Notes: a model not told the origin generated them from the letters alone. Shown: positions 1 to 8,306, counted from the first letter of the stretch. The stretch is DNA of 64,000 nucleotides from an uncultured Dokdonia sp. (GCA_913060645.1 CAJXSW010000001.1:1-64000), one strand, 5' to 3'. Translations and numbers: made by a program.

Positions 1-50
1 GATCTACACTATCCTCTTCGTCGGCAGCGTCAGATGTGTATAAGAGACAG
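1..50 (+). other. Illumina Nextera i5 adapter left on the contig end
   Basis: These bases are library adapter, not genome. Positions 1-9 are the end of the P5/i5 oligo, 10-17 (TATCCTCT) match the Nextera N503/S503 index, 18-31 are the read-1 tail TCGTCGGCAGCGTC, and 32-50 are the 19-bp transposase mosaic end. Genomic sequence starts at 51. The reading frame running in from 36 therefore has adapter-encoded first residues. The match is from memory of the public adapter sequences but is exact over the whole stretch. Confidence 0.97.
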
Positions 51-1010
51 CAACTATCTTTTGAGGAAACTGCAGCTGTCCATTCGGTGGAATATGATTC
101 TTTGAAAGCTGGCATGAATGCTCGAGCACTGTCTCAATTGTTTCAAATTAAGGCTAGTGTGGATGATAATGAGAGTTCCGCTTTCGCGAAAGCGGAACAA
201 AACACCATCGCTACCACAAGCCTATATGACCATTTACCTAAAACAAGTGGCGTGTACTACTTTAGGAACGCAGCCGACGAAGTGATTTACGTAGGAAAAG
301 CAGTCGACTTAAAAAAGCGAGTGATTTCGCATTTTAAGAGCAGATTAGTTTTTGAAAAAACCCTGTGCAAAGAAACCGTCGCTGTAGAATATGTTGAAAC
401 CGGAAACGAGTTAATCGCTTTACTCAAAGAGTCGGCAGAGATTAAAGAACTTGTACCTATCTATAATTCGCAACAGATAGAAACCAACAACCCATGGATT
501 GTGGAATCTAAAATAGATGCCAAAGGAATCTTGAGAATTGTACCCACAGAAAAGAGCTACACAGACTCCTGTCATACCGTTTCTTTTAATAGGGATTCTG
601 TAATCCAGCAACTCAAACTATTACAAATAATGCACGCGCTATGTCCAAGATTTATGGGTGTAGAACGTACTGCTAGTTCTTGCTCTAGCAAAGCTTGTAA
701 GGGCGTTTGTAGGGGAGAAGAACCCAAGGAAATATACAATGCAAGAGTGTATAAAGCACTGGAAACTCTCACAAGTAAAGAAGAAACCTACTACCTAGAC
801 CTTATAGGGAGAACTAGTAACGAGCGATCATTTGTGCTCGTGGTAGACGGGATTTATATGGGGTATGGATATATTACAAATCAAGAGACGGTAAATACCA
901 TAGAAGATCTTGAGGCGTATCTTATTCCTCAAGAACATACGTATTATACCAGCCGAAGTATCCTCACACACCTCAAAAAACGCGGAGTTATTAAAAATTT
1001 CTTAAGATAG
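51..1010 (+). CDS. DnaQ-like exonuclease / GIY-YIG nuclease fusion, 5' truncated
   Basis: This is the C-terminal part of what is likely an exonuclease fused to a GIY-YIG nuclease (Cho/UvrC-type), used in DNA repair. The gene enters from the contig edge with no start; a GTG at 36 lies in adapter DNA. The first residues contain H-x4-D (HSVEYD), compatible with the ExoIII motif of DnaQ exonucleases. The GIY-YIG module follows about 50 residues on, with GVYYF and IYVGKA plus the downstream Arg region, and then a Cys-containing tail as in Cho/UvrC-like fusions. The linker carries one copy of the window's palindromic repeat, read as SAFAKA. The GIY-YIG assignment is firm; the exonuclease half is inferred from family architecture because most of it is missing. 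Confidence 0.85.
   Translation, partial: QLSFEETAAVHSVEYDSLKAGMNARALSQLFQIKASVDDNESSAFAKAEQNTIATTSLYDHLPKTSGVYYFRNAADEVIYVGKAVDLKKRVISHFKSRLVFEKTLCKETVAVEYVETGNELIALLKESAEIKELVPIYNSQQIETNNPWIVESKIDAKGILRIVPTEKSYTDSCHTVSFNRDSVIQQLKLLQIMHALCPRFMGVERTASSCSSKACKGVCRGEEPKEIYNARVYKALETLTSKEETYYLDLIGRTSNERSFVLVVDGIYMGYGYITNQETVNTIEDLEAYLIPQEHTYYTSRSILTHLKKRGVIKNFLR
178..195. repeat. 16-bp palindrome, copy 1 (coding)
   Basis: CGCTTTCGCGAAAGCG extended by one C/G pair on each side. It lies in the interdomain linker of the GIY-YIG gene and reads AFAKA. Confidence 0.95.
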
Positions 1011-1278
1011 CACGCTTCAATTTTCAACTTTTACTGACTTTTTAATGTCTTTATGTTCATTAAAAAGCACTTTTCCTTATTTAATACATCCTCTTGTGTG
1101 TAGGAGGTAAGAGCTGTTTTGGTTGATTTTTTGTCTGAAAATTATATCATTTTAGGTTGTCATAATAATATCTGTTAGGGCATTTTTCATTTTAAGAACG
1201 CTCTAACACATGGAGTTAAATAAGATTAAATGTCATTATAAAACAAAGAGTCACTCGTAATTTTATAAAAAAAAAGAG

Positions 1279-1401
1279 ATGGAAAAGGATAAATTAACGA
1301 AGACAGAGATAAAGGATACAAACGAACGTCCTAACGGATTAGGATATGGTGGAAGAGATAAACCATCATCTAAAGATCTTAATAAGAACGAGGAAGAGTA
1401 G
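1279..1401 (+). CDS. small hydrophilic protein (40 aa)
   Basis: A short frame of 40 codons runs from ATG to TAG and is preceded by an A-rich stretch ending AAAGAG, a plausible ribosome binding region. The product is highly charged, rich in Lys, Asp and Glu, with a central Gly-Tyr-Gly-Gly segment and no membrane stretch. It precedes a DUF2383 stress-type gene in the same direction, separated by about 90 bases. I do not recognise a family. The support is a clean start and stop and coding-like composition only. Confidence 0.45.
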   Translation: MEKDKLTKTEIKDTNERPNGLGYGGRDKPSSKDLNKNEEE

Positions 1402-1491
1402 CATTTTTAAAATTGCTACGATGTACCGATAACGTACACATTATAATTAATCATGTGTTTCTATTAAGAGACACTTTTAAAACTAACAATT

Positions 1492-1968
1492 ATGAAACAG
1501 ACAACAGCAGAAGCAGCAAGAGAACAATCTCACATAGATATCGTAAACAACTTACAAGGAATTCTAGAAAAGAATTACGATGCAGAGGAAGGATATAAAG
1601 AAGCAATGCTCAAGGCAGATAATAGTTACTTAAAAGACTACCTTAAAAACAAGGCAGCAACAAGAGCAACATTTGCCACAGAGATAAGTGACATTATTTT
1701 AAAGCTCAATGAAACTCCAAAGGAATCTGGAAGCACAAAAGGAAGTATCCATAGAACATGGATGAGTATTAAAGATGCTTTTAGTTCAAACTCAGACGAG
1801 GGAATCCTTGAAGAATGCATTCGTGGAGATAAAGCGAGTATAGAGGAGTACAACGAAGTGATGGAAAACCAAGCGTTTCCAGTTGAAATTACAAGCGTAC
1901 TCACAAATCAATTACTACAGGTAAAAAAATCTGTAAATGATATAAAGAAGATAGAAGATTTATTCTAG
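1492..1968 (+). CDS. PA2169-type four-helix-bundle protein (DUF2383)
   Basis: A 158-residue, all-helical, ferritin-like protein of the DUF2383/PA2169 family, which has no established biochemical role and is often found among stress genes. It shows the family's opening segment of alternating helix residues around VNNLQGILEKNYDAEEGY and a C-terminal helix rich in Val, Leu and Lys. There is no signal peptide, so it is cytoplasmic. It ends just before a strong terminator, so it is the last gene of its unit. It does not carry the CRP/FNR-type box found upstream of many genes further right. Confidence 0.85.
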   Translation: MKQTTAEAAREQSHIDIVNNLQGILEKNYDAEEGYKEAMLKADNSYLKDYLKNKAATRATFATEISDIILKLNETPKESGSTKGSIHRTWMSIKDAFSSNSDEGILEECIRGDKASIEEYNEVMENQAFPVEITSVLTNQLLQVKKSVNDIKKIEDLF

Positions 1969-1983
1969 ACCCTATCAAGTAAG

Positions 1984-2014
1984 AAAAAAGCCACCTTCGG
2001 GTGGCTTTTTTTTT
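1984..2014 (+). terminator. rho-independent terminator after the DUF2383 gene
   Basis: A GCCACC/GGTGGC stem (1990-1995 with 2000-2005) with a TTCG tetraloop is followed by nine T residues. Confidence 0.93.
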
Positions 2015-2055
2015 GCTACCTTATGAAGCAATATAATATTTGGCAAACTTTTTAA

Positions 2056-2488
2056 ATGGATTGGCAGCTCCCCAAAGAGGTTCAAAACCGTTTGTTATAT
2101 CAGTGAGCATCATTATAATTTAACTCATTCAGAAGTAAATATACTTCTAAAAAGATCTCAAATTTATAATATTGGACACGGTGTAAATGGTGTTCTTATA
2201 AGTGCATCAAATCGATTTTTTCAAATACTAGAAGGAGAGGAAAAGGAAATCAATGAGCTGTTTGAAAGAATTCAAGCAGATGACCGCCATACAAATATTT
2301 TAAAGCTGTTTAGTACTACGATTGATCGTCCATTTTTCTCATCGTACAATAGTTCCTTTAGAGTAGGTCTAGGAAGTGATGAGATTAACGAGATAAATAA
2401 ATACCTTTCGATTACCACAAACCATCCCTTTGAAGCAAATGTTGTAGGTATCCTCAATTCCATGGCACTCTCTGCAAGGCTAGCATGA
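2056..2488 (+). pseudogene. BLUF-domain photoreceptor gene, frameshifted near its start
   Basis: A frame ending at TGA 2486-2488 encodes a clear BLUF (blue-light, FAD-binding) domain: CYIS with the flavin-site Tyr, YN as the conserved Asn, GVNGVLI, FFQILEG with the key Gln, and ADDRH. This frame has no ATG, GTG or TTG start. An ATG at 2056 lies one frame away. Removing one C from the CCCC run at 2070-2073 joins them into a protein opening MDWQLPKRFKTVCYIS. A -10-like AATATTTG lies at 2035-2042. Either the gene is disrupted, the run is slippery, or the assembly has a one-base error. The domain end is atypical: the usual Trp/Met of the W-x-M-G motif is absent. Confidence 0.75.
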
Positions 2489-2660
2489 AAGTATGAGTTA
2501 TTGGGATTATATTTTTAACCAGATATTTCTTTAATCTAACGTTAATTACTGCGGCTAGCCTTAACACTTCTTACACTTCCCGTTAAAATATTCTTTAGGT
2601 TTTTATAATGTGTATTGAGACACGGCTTTATGTTTTTAAATTTATATAAAACCAATTATT

Positions 2661-3059
2661 ATGAAAGCACAAGCATATTTATCATTTGACGGAAATTGCC
2701 AAGAGGCATTAAATTTTTATAAAGGAATTCTAGGTGGAGAGGTTGTAAACCGCGAGACTTGGGAAGGGAAGGAAACAGATATTCCAGAGCATTACCGCAA
2801 CAAGCTGCAACATGCAGAACTTAAAGGAAAAGGATTTCACTTTATGGCGTATGATGCAGCACCAGATACACCACTTACTTCAGGTAATAAGGTGTGTATG
2901 AGTCTAGATTATAGCGATACCGCAGAGGCTCAATCTGCATTTGAAGCGTTAAGCGCGCAAGGAAAAATTAATTCACCATTCCAAGAGACTAGTTGGAACG
3001 CACATTACGGACGTTGCACAGATCAATTTGGAGTAGAGTGGATGGTAAATGCCAAATAA
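2661..3059 (+). CDS. VOC family protein (PhnB-like glyoxalase fold)
   Basis: A 132-residue protein of the vicinal oxygen chelate superfamily, PhnB-like branch. It opens with the typical AYLSFDGNCQEALNFYK strand-helix, has the middle GFHFMAYDAAP segment and ends with YGRCTDQFGVEWMV, which matches the family's closing strand (G-x-x-x-D-x-F-G-x-x-W). Members bind a metal or small molecule; the substrate here is unknown. It is a single gene followed by a terminator. Confidence 0.88.
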   Translation: MKAQAYLSFDGNCQEALNFYKGILGGEVVNRETWEGKETDIPEHYRNKLQHAELKGKGFHFMAYDAAPDTPLTSGNKVCMSLDYSDTAEAQSAFEALSAQGKINSPFQETSWNAHYGRCTDQFGVEWMVNAK

Positions 3060-3080
3060 ATCTACAGAAAACACAAAGTA

Positions 3081-3106
3081 AAGCCCTCACAAGAGGGCTT
3101 TTTTAA
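3081..3106 (+). terminator. terminator after the VOC gene
   Basis: AAGCCCTC (3081-3088) pairs with GAGGGCTT (3093-3100) across an ACAA loop and is followed by a T run. Confidence 0.92.
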
Positions 3107-3124
3107 TCTTTAAAATAAAAATAC

Positions 3125-3649
3125 ATGGAAAACTGGATGACCGCATCAATGCCCATTTTAGGTAAAGTATTAATATCAATAATAGCCATATTTACAGTGA
3201 TGATTATTATCACGAGGATTTCTGGTTTACGCACATTTGCAAAGATGTCAAGCTTTGACTTTGCATCAACCATTGCGGTAGGTTCTGTACTTGCATCCAT
3301 TATTCTCAACCCAGACCAATCACTTCTTAAAGGAGGAATCGCGCTAGCGGGTATTATTGCTTTTCAAACTTTATTTGCCTTGCTAGTAAGGAAAAGTGAT
3401 TTTTTTAAAAATCTTGCTACTAATGATCCATTATTGTTAATGAAGGACGGGAAGATTCTTTATAAAAACTTAGAAAAATCAAACGTAGGTGAGGGAGATT
3501 TGATTGCAAAACTAAGGGAAGCAAACGTGCTCGACTACAGTGAGGTAAGAGCTGTTGTACTAGAAAGTACGGGAGACATGTCTGTACTTCATGACGACGG
3601 AGACAACAAACTTAATGATCAACTTTTAGAAGGCGTGCGCATTCATTAA
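3125..3649 (+). CDS. YetF-like membrane protein (DUF421)
   Basis: A 174-residue protein with three N-terminal membrane helices (about residues 10-30, 40-60 and 65-87) and a small cytoplasmic domain. It belongs to the DUF421/YetF family: the RISGLRTFAKMSSFDFASTIAVGSVLAS segment is the family signature. Function is not established; relatives are spore or stress-associated in other phyla. It lies between a terminator and a Usp transcription unit that has its own promoter, so it is probably monocistronic. Confidence 0.85.
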   Translation: MENWMTASMPILGKVLISIIAIFTVMIIITRISGLRTFAKMSSFDFASTIAVGSVLASIILNPDQSLLKGGIALAGIIAFQTLFALLVRKSDFFKNLATNDPLLLMKDGKILYKNLEKSNVGEGDLIAKLREANVLDYSEVRAVVLESTGDMSVLHDDGDNKLNDQLLEGVRIH

Positions 3650-3697
3650 TTGACTTGTTTTCGTTTTTATATTTCAGATAGATATAAAAATAGGAGC

Positions 3698-3740
3698 TGA
3701 TATAAGTCATAGTTTATTTTCATAGTTGTAGGTAGGTTTG
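3698..3740 (+). promoter_or_regulatory. CRP/FNR-type box plus -10, for usp at 3759
   Basis: Box TGATATAAGTCA at 3698-3709, followed by AG. The -10 box TAGGTTTG at 3733-3740 begins 35 bases after the box start. The predicted transcription start is about 12 bases before the ATG at 3759, which rules out the upstream TTG. Confidence 0.85.
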
Positions 3741-3758
3741 AGAAAGACCACCACTATT

Positions 3759-4607
3759 ATGAAAAATATCCTTTTACTTACAGACTTCACGTTAAAATCT
3801 GATAATGCTCATGCATACGCTTTTGACTTTTTTAAAGGGCAAGAGTGCGAGTTTCACTTACTCAGTATTCAAAAAACTTGGGAGTATACCACAGATGATT
3901 TAATGACCTCTAGTCCTAGAGGAAATATAGACAACGCATTACTTGGTGATAATAGAACCAAGGTGGATGGAATGATTGGTCATTATAAAGAAACTTATAA
4001 CAATAGTTCATTCACTTTTCAAGGTCATGTGGATTATGATGTATTTACAGATGCCATAAGCCAGGCTGTTACTGCATATAATATTGATTTAGTAGTATGT
4101 GGTACAGATGGTAAAACCGGGATTGTTGAAAATATATTCAGCTCACATGCTCTTAGAATTATAAGAAAAGTAGAGTGTCCTGTACTCGTAATTCCAGAAA
4201 AGTATAGATTTATAACTCCTAAGAGAATACAGTATTTACTTGATTATGATGATACTTTTGAGATGTGTGGTAAGGAACCATTAATTGACATAACTCATAA
4301 ATATGCATCTAGTATAGATGTTCTGAGACTCACCTTTGGCTTTCATATGGAAGATCATGAATTTGAATATGAGCATACAGAAATCCAGAAGTTATTTCCA
4401 AGCACAACTATAAGCTACGCTAGGCACATAGATGAAAATCCCGTAGCGGTAATAAGAGAATCTCTATTGAAGAGATCTTGCCAACTTCAAGTACTATCCG
4501 CCAAAAATCAAACTTTTTTAGAACGTATATTTTCATATTCGCATCTATCACAGATTGTTAACACTGTAACTACACCCTTGTTGATATTAAGAGATTGTAA
4601 CTCTTAA
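3759..4607 (+). CDS. tandem universal stress protein (Usp) 1
   Basis: A two-domain UspA-family protein of about 282 residues, presumably cytoplasmic, binding nucleotide and acting in stress survival. Domain 1 starts at MKNILLLTDFT and has the DLVVCGTDGKTG strand-loop, but the last element of the ATP motif reads SSHAL rather than GS, so nucleotide binding may be weakened. Domain 2 is degenerate. A TTG 21 bases upstream keeps the frame open but overlaps the -10 box, so I start at ATG 3759. It is followed 11 bases later by a TauE-like transporter gene, forming a two-gene operon under the CRP/FNR-type box. Confidence 0.88.
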   Translation: MKNILLLTDFTLKSDNAHAYAFDFFKGQECEFHLLSIQKTWEYTTDDLMTSSPRGNIDNALLGDNRTKVDGMIGHYKETYNNSSFTFQGHVDYDVFTDAISQAVTAYNIDLVVCGTDGKTGIVENIFSSHALRIIRKVECPVLVIPEKYRFITPKRIQYLLDYDDTFEMCGKEPLIDITHKYASSIDVLRLTFGFHMEDHEFEYEHTEIQKLFPSTTISYARHIDENPVAVIRESLLKRSCQLQVLSAKNQTFLERIFSYSHLSQIVNTVTTPLLILRDCNS

Positions 4608-4618
4608 CCTTAGGTTGT

Positions 4619-5350
4619 ATGCTCACTAGATACCTTCCCGTATTTTTATTACTAGCCTTACTGGCCGAAATTTTAGGAACCGTAGGTGGATTTGGGTCAT
4701 CAGTATTTTTTGTGCCCATAGCAAATTTCTACTTTGATTTTCAATCGGTACTTGGTATCACGGCACTATTTCACTTGTCTAGCAACGTTACTAAGATCGC
4801 TTTTTTTAGAAAGGGCTTAGATAAGCGTCTCTTGCTTTATCTAGGTATTCCTGCCGTAATTTTTGTGACGATAGGAGCATTTGCAAGCAAATATGTAGAC
4901 CCTACATTTCTAGGACTTATACTGGGCATATTTCTCATTCTCTTGAGTCTTACTTTTTTGATATTTAAAAAACTAACCATAAAAGATTCTCCTAAAAATG
5001 CAATCACGGGAGGCATACTTTCTGGTTTGAGTGCAGGGTTGCTAGGTACAGGAGGAGCGATACGAGGTATTACTATGGCGGCCTTCAAGATGGATAAGGC
5101 AACTTTTATTGCAACCTCTGCGGTGATTGATTTTGGCGTAGACTTTAGTAGGACTGTCATTTATTTTTATAACGGATACATACATACGCATGATCTTTAC
5201 CTAGCTCCCTTATTACTCGTAGTAGCAGTCATTGGTACGTGGATAGGTAAGAAAATTTTAAACCATTTTTCGCAAGAGCAATTTAGAACTTTTGTACTTG
5301 TATTGATTTTACTCGTTGGTATCGCCAGTATTGCGTCAGATTATATTTGA
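4619..5350 (+). CDS. TauE/SafE family membrane transporter
   Basis: A 243-residue integral membrane protein with about eight hydrophobic segments and the two GG-rich repeats typical of the TauE/SafE (sulfite exporter/anion permease) family: GTVGGFGSSVFFVPIANF near the N terminus and GLLGTGGAIRGI in the second half. Substrate is not predictable. It follows the Usp gene by 11 bases and would be co-transcribed from the CRP/FNR-type promoter at 3698. It converges on the patatin gene with a palindromic repeat between them. Confidence 0.87.
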   Translation: MLTRYLPVFLLLALLAEILGTVGGFGSSVFFVPIANFYFDFQSVLGITALFHLSSNVTKIAFFRKGLDKRLLLYLGIPAVIFVTIGAFASKYVDPTFLGLILGIFLILLSLTFLIFKKLTIKDSPKNAITGGILSGLSAGLLGTGGAIRGITMAAFKMDKATFIATSAVIDFGVDFSRTVIYFYNGYIHTHDLYLAPLLLVVAVIGTWIGKKILNHFSQEQFRTFVLVLILLVGIASIASDYI

Positions 5351-5418
5351 ACGAGTTCAGCTATCTAGAGTTATGAGCTCTCTGTTGTAAATGCTATGAT
5401 TGATGTAAAATATTGTTA

Positions 5419-5434
5419 CGCTTTCGCGAAAGCG
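5419..5434. repeat. 16-bp palindrome, copy 2 (intergenic)
   Basis: Perfect CGCTTTCGCGAAAGCG between the convergent TauE-like and patatin genes. It could form a hairpin, but lacks the T run of a terminator. Confidence 0.95.
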
Positions 5435-5463
5435 TTATTATCACCATACAAAGTCTTGAAAAC

Positions 5464-6225
5464 CTATTTAAAAAGATCAGAATTTTCAAGTTGCTTACAA
5501 GCCTCTTCATAACCAATCTCAAATATCGCAGGAATACTTCGCATACTGAAAGTACCAAATTTGGCTAGCTTCTCTGGGCATATTAATAAATCACAGTCTT
5601 TGAACTTGTTGAGTCCTTTTTGATGTAAGTTGATTTCATAAGCTCTATTGAGTACTTGATATGAGTATTTTAAATCTCCTATTTTAATAGCACTCAGCGG
5701 ATTTACATAACTACCGATAATAAGGTCACACTTGGGTACAAGTGGTTCTATAGGAAAGTCATCTATCACACCGCCGTCAAAATAATGAACACCGTCAATC
5801 TCTATGGGAGTAAAAATCCCAGGAAAAGAAGCAGATGCGATAACTGGATTAATTAAAGGACCAGCGTCAAAAGTGCGCAGTTGGCCAGTAATCACCGTAG
5901 TCGCTGTAATGGATAATGGAAGTTGTAGGGACTCAAAACTATCTTCTGAGAAATATGCCGATAGATCTTTGTGAAATAACAAGGAATCTAAGAAGCCAGG
6001 TTTCCTTCGAGCAAATCTTTTTATGGAGAAAACAGGCGTTGTTTTAAAAAAATCATAAATCGCTTCCCAGTCGTGACCAGCAGCATATAGCGCACCTACA
6101 ATAGCGCCAGCACTAGTGCCAGAAATATGCGTAGGTTTAATATTATGTTCTGATAATGCTTTGAGTACGCCCAAATGAGCAACACCTTTAATTCCGCCTC
6201 CAGAAAAAGAAAGACCTATATTCAT
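5464..6225 (-). CDS. patatin-like phospholipase (RssA-like)
   Basis: A 253-residue single-domain patatin-family lipid acyl hydrolase. The oxyanion loop SGGGIKG is at residues 8-14, the nucleophile elbow GTSAG at 36-40 gives Ser38, and the catalytic Asp is in DGG at 150-152, so the Ser-Asp dyad is complete. There is no signal peptide, so it is probably cytoplasmic and acts on phospholipids. It is read leftward and is separated from upp by about 60 bases. The length fits the short RssA/YchK group. Confidence 0.92.
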   Translation of the reverse strand: MNIGLSFSGGGIKGVAHLGVLKALSEHNIKPTHISGTSAGAIVGALYAAGHDWEAIYDFFKTTPVFSIKRFARRKPGFLDSLLFHKDLSAYFSEDSFESLQLPLSITATTVITGQLRTFDAGPLINPVIASASFPGIFTPIEIDGVHYFDGGVIDDFPIEPLVPKCDLIIGSYVNPLSAIKIGDLKYSYQVLNRAYEINLHQKGLNKFKDCDLLICPEKLAKFGTFSMRSIPAIFEIGYEEACKQLENSDLFK

Positions 6226-6284
6226 GATTGATTTATTATAATGCTAAGATAGCAAACCGTGTAAAGGAATATCTTAAGATTTAC

Positions 6285-6938
6285 TTACAACTTCACACCA
6301 TAACTCAAATCTCCAGCATCACCTAGACCCGGAATAATATATCCTTTTGAACTAAGCTTATGATCAATACCCGAAATCCACAAATGCGTGCTCTCTGGAA
6401 ATTCCTTTTGCACATAATCAACTCCTTCTTGAGAACCAATTACTGAGATAATGTGTATTTGTGCTGGTGTGCCATGAGGTTTTAATGCATCAAGCACATT
6501 TTTAAGCGTTTTACCCGTTGCAAGCATAGGATCTGTAAGAATTAACGTTTTTCCTTCAAGTGAAGGAGCTGCAAGATATTTTACAATAACCTCAAATTCA
6601 TCATCATCATTAGGATGATTTCTATAGGCAGATATAAATGCATTTTCTGCACCGTCAAAATAGTTGAGCAACCCTTGATGTAGCGGTAATCCCGCACGTA
6701 ATATAGAGCACAATACTATGTCTTGTTGTGGTAAGCTCATTTCCTTTTCACCTAAAGGAGTTTGTACCTTTTTAATTTCAAACTCTAATGATTTACTCAT
6801 TTCATAAGCTAGAATTTCTCCTACACGTTCAATATTTTTTCTAAAACGCATTGCGTCTTTCTGAATATCATGGTCTCTCAATTCATAAATAAACTGGTTA
6901 AGGATAGAATGATCTTTAGAGTAATCGTGTATGTGCAT
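6285..6938 (-). CDS. upp: uracil phosphoribosyltransferase
   Basis: A 217-residue enzyme that makes UMP from uracil and PRPP in pyrimidine salvage. The PRPP loop is the LILTDPMLATGKT segment, and SILRAGLPLHQGLL and the C-terminal uracil-binding GLGDAGDLSYG motif are intact. Length and motif order match the family. The start is at MHIHDYSKD, where the flavobacterial form begins. It is probably a housekeeping gene; no CRP/FNR-type box precedes it. Confidence 0.95.
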   Translation of the reverse strand: MHIHDYSKDHSILNQFIYELRDHDIQKDAMRFRKNIERVGEILAYEMSKSLEFEIKKVQTPLGEKEMSLPQQDIVLCSILRAGLPLHQGLLNYFDGAENAFISAYRNHPNDDDEFEVIVKYLAAPSLEGKTLILTDPMLATGKTLKNVLDALKPHGTPAQIHIISVIGSQEGVDYVQKEFPESTHLWISGIDHKLSSKGYIIPGLGDAGDLSYGVKL

Positions 6939-6981
6939 ATCAACAATTTTTAATGAGATATAAATATATAGAAAGGCAGAC

Positions 6982-7482
6982 TTATAAGATCTTTTTTAAC
7001 ACGGAGTACATAAAGGATTGTAGTCGATACATTTCTGTTCTACCTGTTTTTTTTCCTATTCTACCCGCAATATAAAGACCAATCCAAACAAGAAAAAGCA
7101 GTATCATCCCTAATAATGGAAATATATAAGACAATGTCAAAGCGATATTAGTGTACAGCCACACTGCACTTGCCATAAATAAAATAAAAACTATAAAATG
7201 AAAAAACATAAATAGTGTCCATACCGTTGGGCTAGGTCCATAAAGTCCCTTTATTACAGTAGGTTGTGTATCTATTTTATAGACTTCAAGATGTAGTTGT
7301 GGAGACCAGAAATGTTGCTCATTCTTAGGTATGCTTATAAAGATATGATCATCTGCTCGATGTACTATAAAGTCTTTTGAGACTGCCCCTACATCTTCAT
7401 AAGCACGTAGAATCGTTTCTGGAAGCGCAGTATACTCAAGCGTAAAACGCGGTCTTAATACAATATTATTAGGAAGTTCCAT
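6982..7482 (-). CDS. two-TM membrane protein of unknown function
   Basis: A 166-residue protein. The first 95 residues are soluble, with mixed beta content and an HxxDxHIFIS stretch. Two hydrophobic helices follow (about residues 97-115 and 120-143), then a basic tail. I do not recognise the family. Its gene is read leftward and shares, with the divergent outer-membrane gene, the CRP/FNR-type box at 7566-7577. On this strand a TATATTTA -10 box sits at the standard distance, so it is probably expressed with the low-oxygen set. Confidence 0.7.
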   Translation of the reverse strand: MELPNNIVLRPRFTLEYTALPETILRAYEDVGAVSKDFIVHRADDHIFISIPKNEQHFWSPQLHLEVYKIDTQPTVIKGLYGPSPTVWTLFMFFHFIVFILFMASAVWLYTNIALTLSYIFPLLGMILLFLVWIGLYIAGRIGKKTGRTEMYRLQSFMYSVLKKIL

Positions 7483-7534
7483 AAGTTAGATGTTTCTAGT
7501 AATTAATATCATACTAGTAGGGCGATGTATATTA

Positions 7535-7577
7535 TAAATATAGTTCTGTTCTATGGTATGTAATATGACCGTTGTCA
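7535..7577 (-). promoter_or_regulatory. CRP/FNR-type box plus -10, leftward direction
   Basis: The box at 7566-7577 reads TGACAACGGTCA on this strand. The -10 box TATATTTA runs from 7542 to 7535, 35 bases from the box start. It serves the gene beginning at 7482. Confidence 0.75.
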
Positions 7578-7608
7578 TAGTATTCCCTATACGTAGCCAA
7601 TAGCTTTG
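7566..7608 (+). promoter_or_regulatory. CRP/FNR-type box plus -10, rightward direction
   Basis: Box TGACCGTTGTCA at 7566-7577, followed by TAG. The -10 box TAGCTTTG at 7601-7608 has the standard spacing. It serves the outer-membrane gene at 7639 and shares its box with the leftward promoter. Confidence 0.85.
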
Positions 7609-7638
7609 AGTAGTTATACCTCTTAATAATTACGACAT

Positions 7639-8208
7639 ATGAAACATCTTTTCCAACTTCTTTTGTTAGGTCTTACCATGTCCAGTTATGCTCAAGTATG
7701 GAGTGTAGAGTTACGACCTACTTTACATATTCCTACTCGGGAAGTAGCAAATCAAAAGTTGCGCATAGGTAATGGACTAGAGTTGACAGGAGTTTTATCT
7801 ATAGGTAAGCGCACAGATCTATATGGCGGTCTTATCTGGAATCGCTTTGATACGGATGAAGGTTTTGAAGAGTCTGATATAGAATTTATACAAAAAGGTT
7901 TTCTCTTTGGGGGGATGGTGTCATTCTCTATACTTGAATCCCAGAAAAATCCTTTTTATGTACGAGCTGGCTTAACCCTAATGACCGTAGACACAGAGCG
8001 TACTGAAGGAAATTTTATTATTAAAACAGATCCCGCAATTGGTACTCATCTAGGGCTGGGGATGAAAATTATAAGCTTAGGAAACTGGCATGTGCTTCCA
8101 GAGGTGCGCTACGGAAATTCTTCACACAGATATCAAGAAGCAGGTGAATATCGCCATATCTCCTTTGGTAATATTTCTATTACAGCAGCATTGAGAAGGA
8201 GTTTTTAA
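7639..8208 (+). CDS. small outer-membrane beta-barrel protein
   Basis: A 189-residue protein with a signal peptide (MKHLFQLLLLGLTMSSYAQ) and alternating amphipathic strands ending in a C-terminal aromatic residue (RRSF), as in small outer-membrane beta-barrels. It is likely an OmpA-barrel or OmpW-sized porin of unknown function. It stands between two CRP/FNR-type promoters, the second of which drives the next gene. The fold is inferred from strand pattern only. Confidence 0.72.
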   Translation: MKHLFQLLLLGLTMSSYAQVWSVELRPTLHIPTREVANQKLRIGNGLELTGVLSIGKRTDLYGGLIWNRFDTDEGFEESDIEFIQKGFLFGGMVSFSILESQKNPFYVRAGLTLMTVDTERTEGNFIIKTDPAIGTHLGLGMKIISLGNWHVLPEVRYGNSSHRYQEAGEYRHISFGNISITAALRRSF

Positions 8209-8245
8209 TAGGATTAATGATGATAAAAAGTAAGTATACAGCAGC

Positions 8246-8288
8246 TGATAATTATCATAGTCCCTACACTTTGATCTTTCTAGATTTA
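8246..8288 (+). promoter_or_regulatory. CRP/FNR-type box plus -10, for the hibernation-factor gene
   Basis: Box TGATAATTATCA at 8246-8257, followed by TAG. The -10 box TAGATTTA is at 8281-8288, and the ATG at 8307 follows 18 bases later. Confidence 0.84.
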
Positions 8289-8306
8289 CAGTAAATATGT
8301 ACAACT

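Noticed and set aside
1137-1154. TGAAAATTATATCA near 1137-1154 as another CRP/FNR-type box.
   Set aside because: The spacer is eight bases instead of six and no TAnnTTTG box stands 35 bases on.
5419-5434. The palindromes at 5419, 14490 and 22574 as ordinary terminators.
   Set aside because: No T runs follow, and identical copies lie inside genes, so termination is not their main role.
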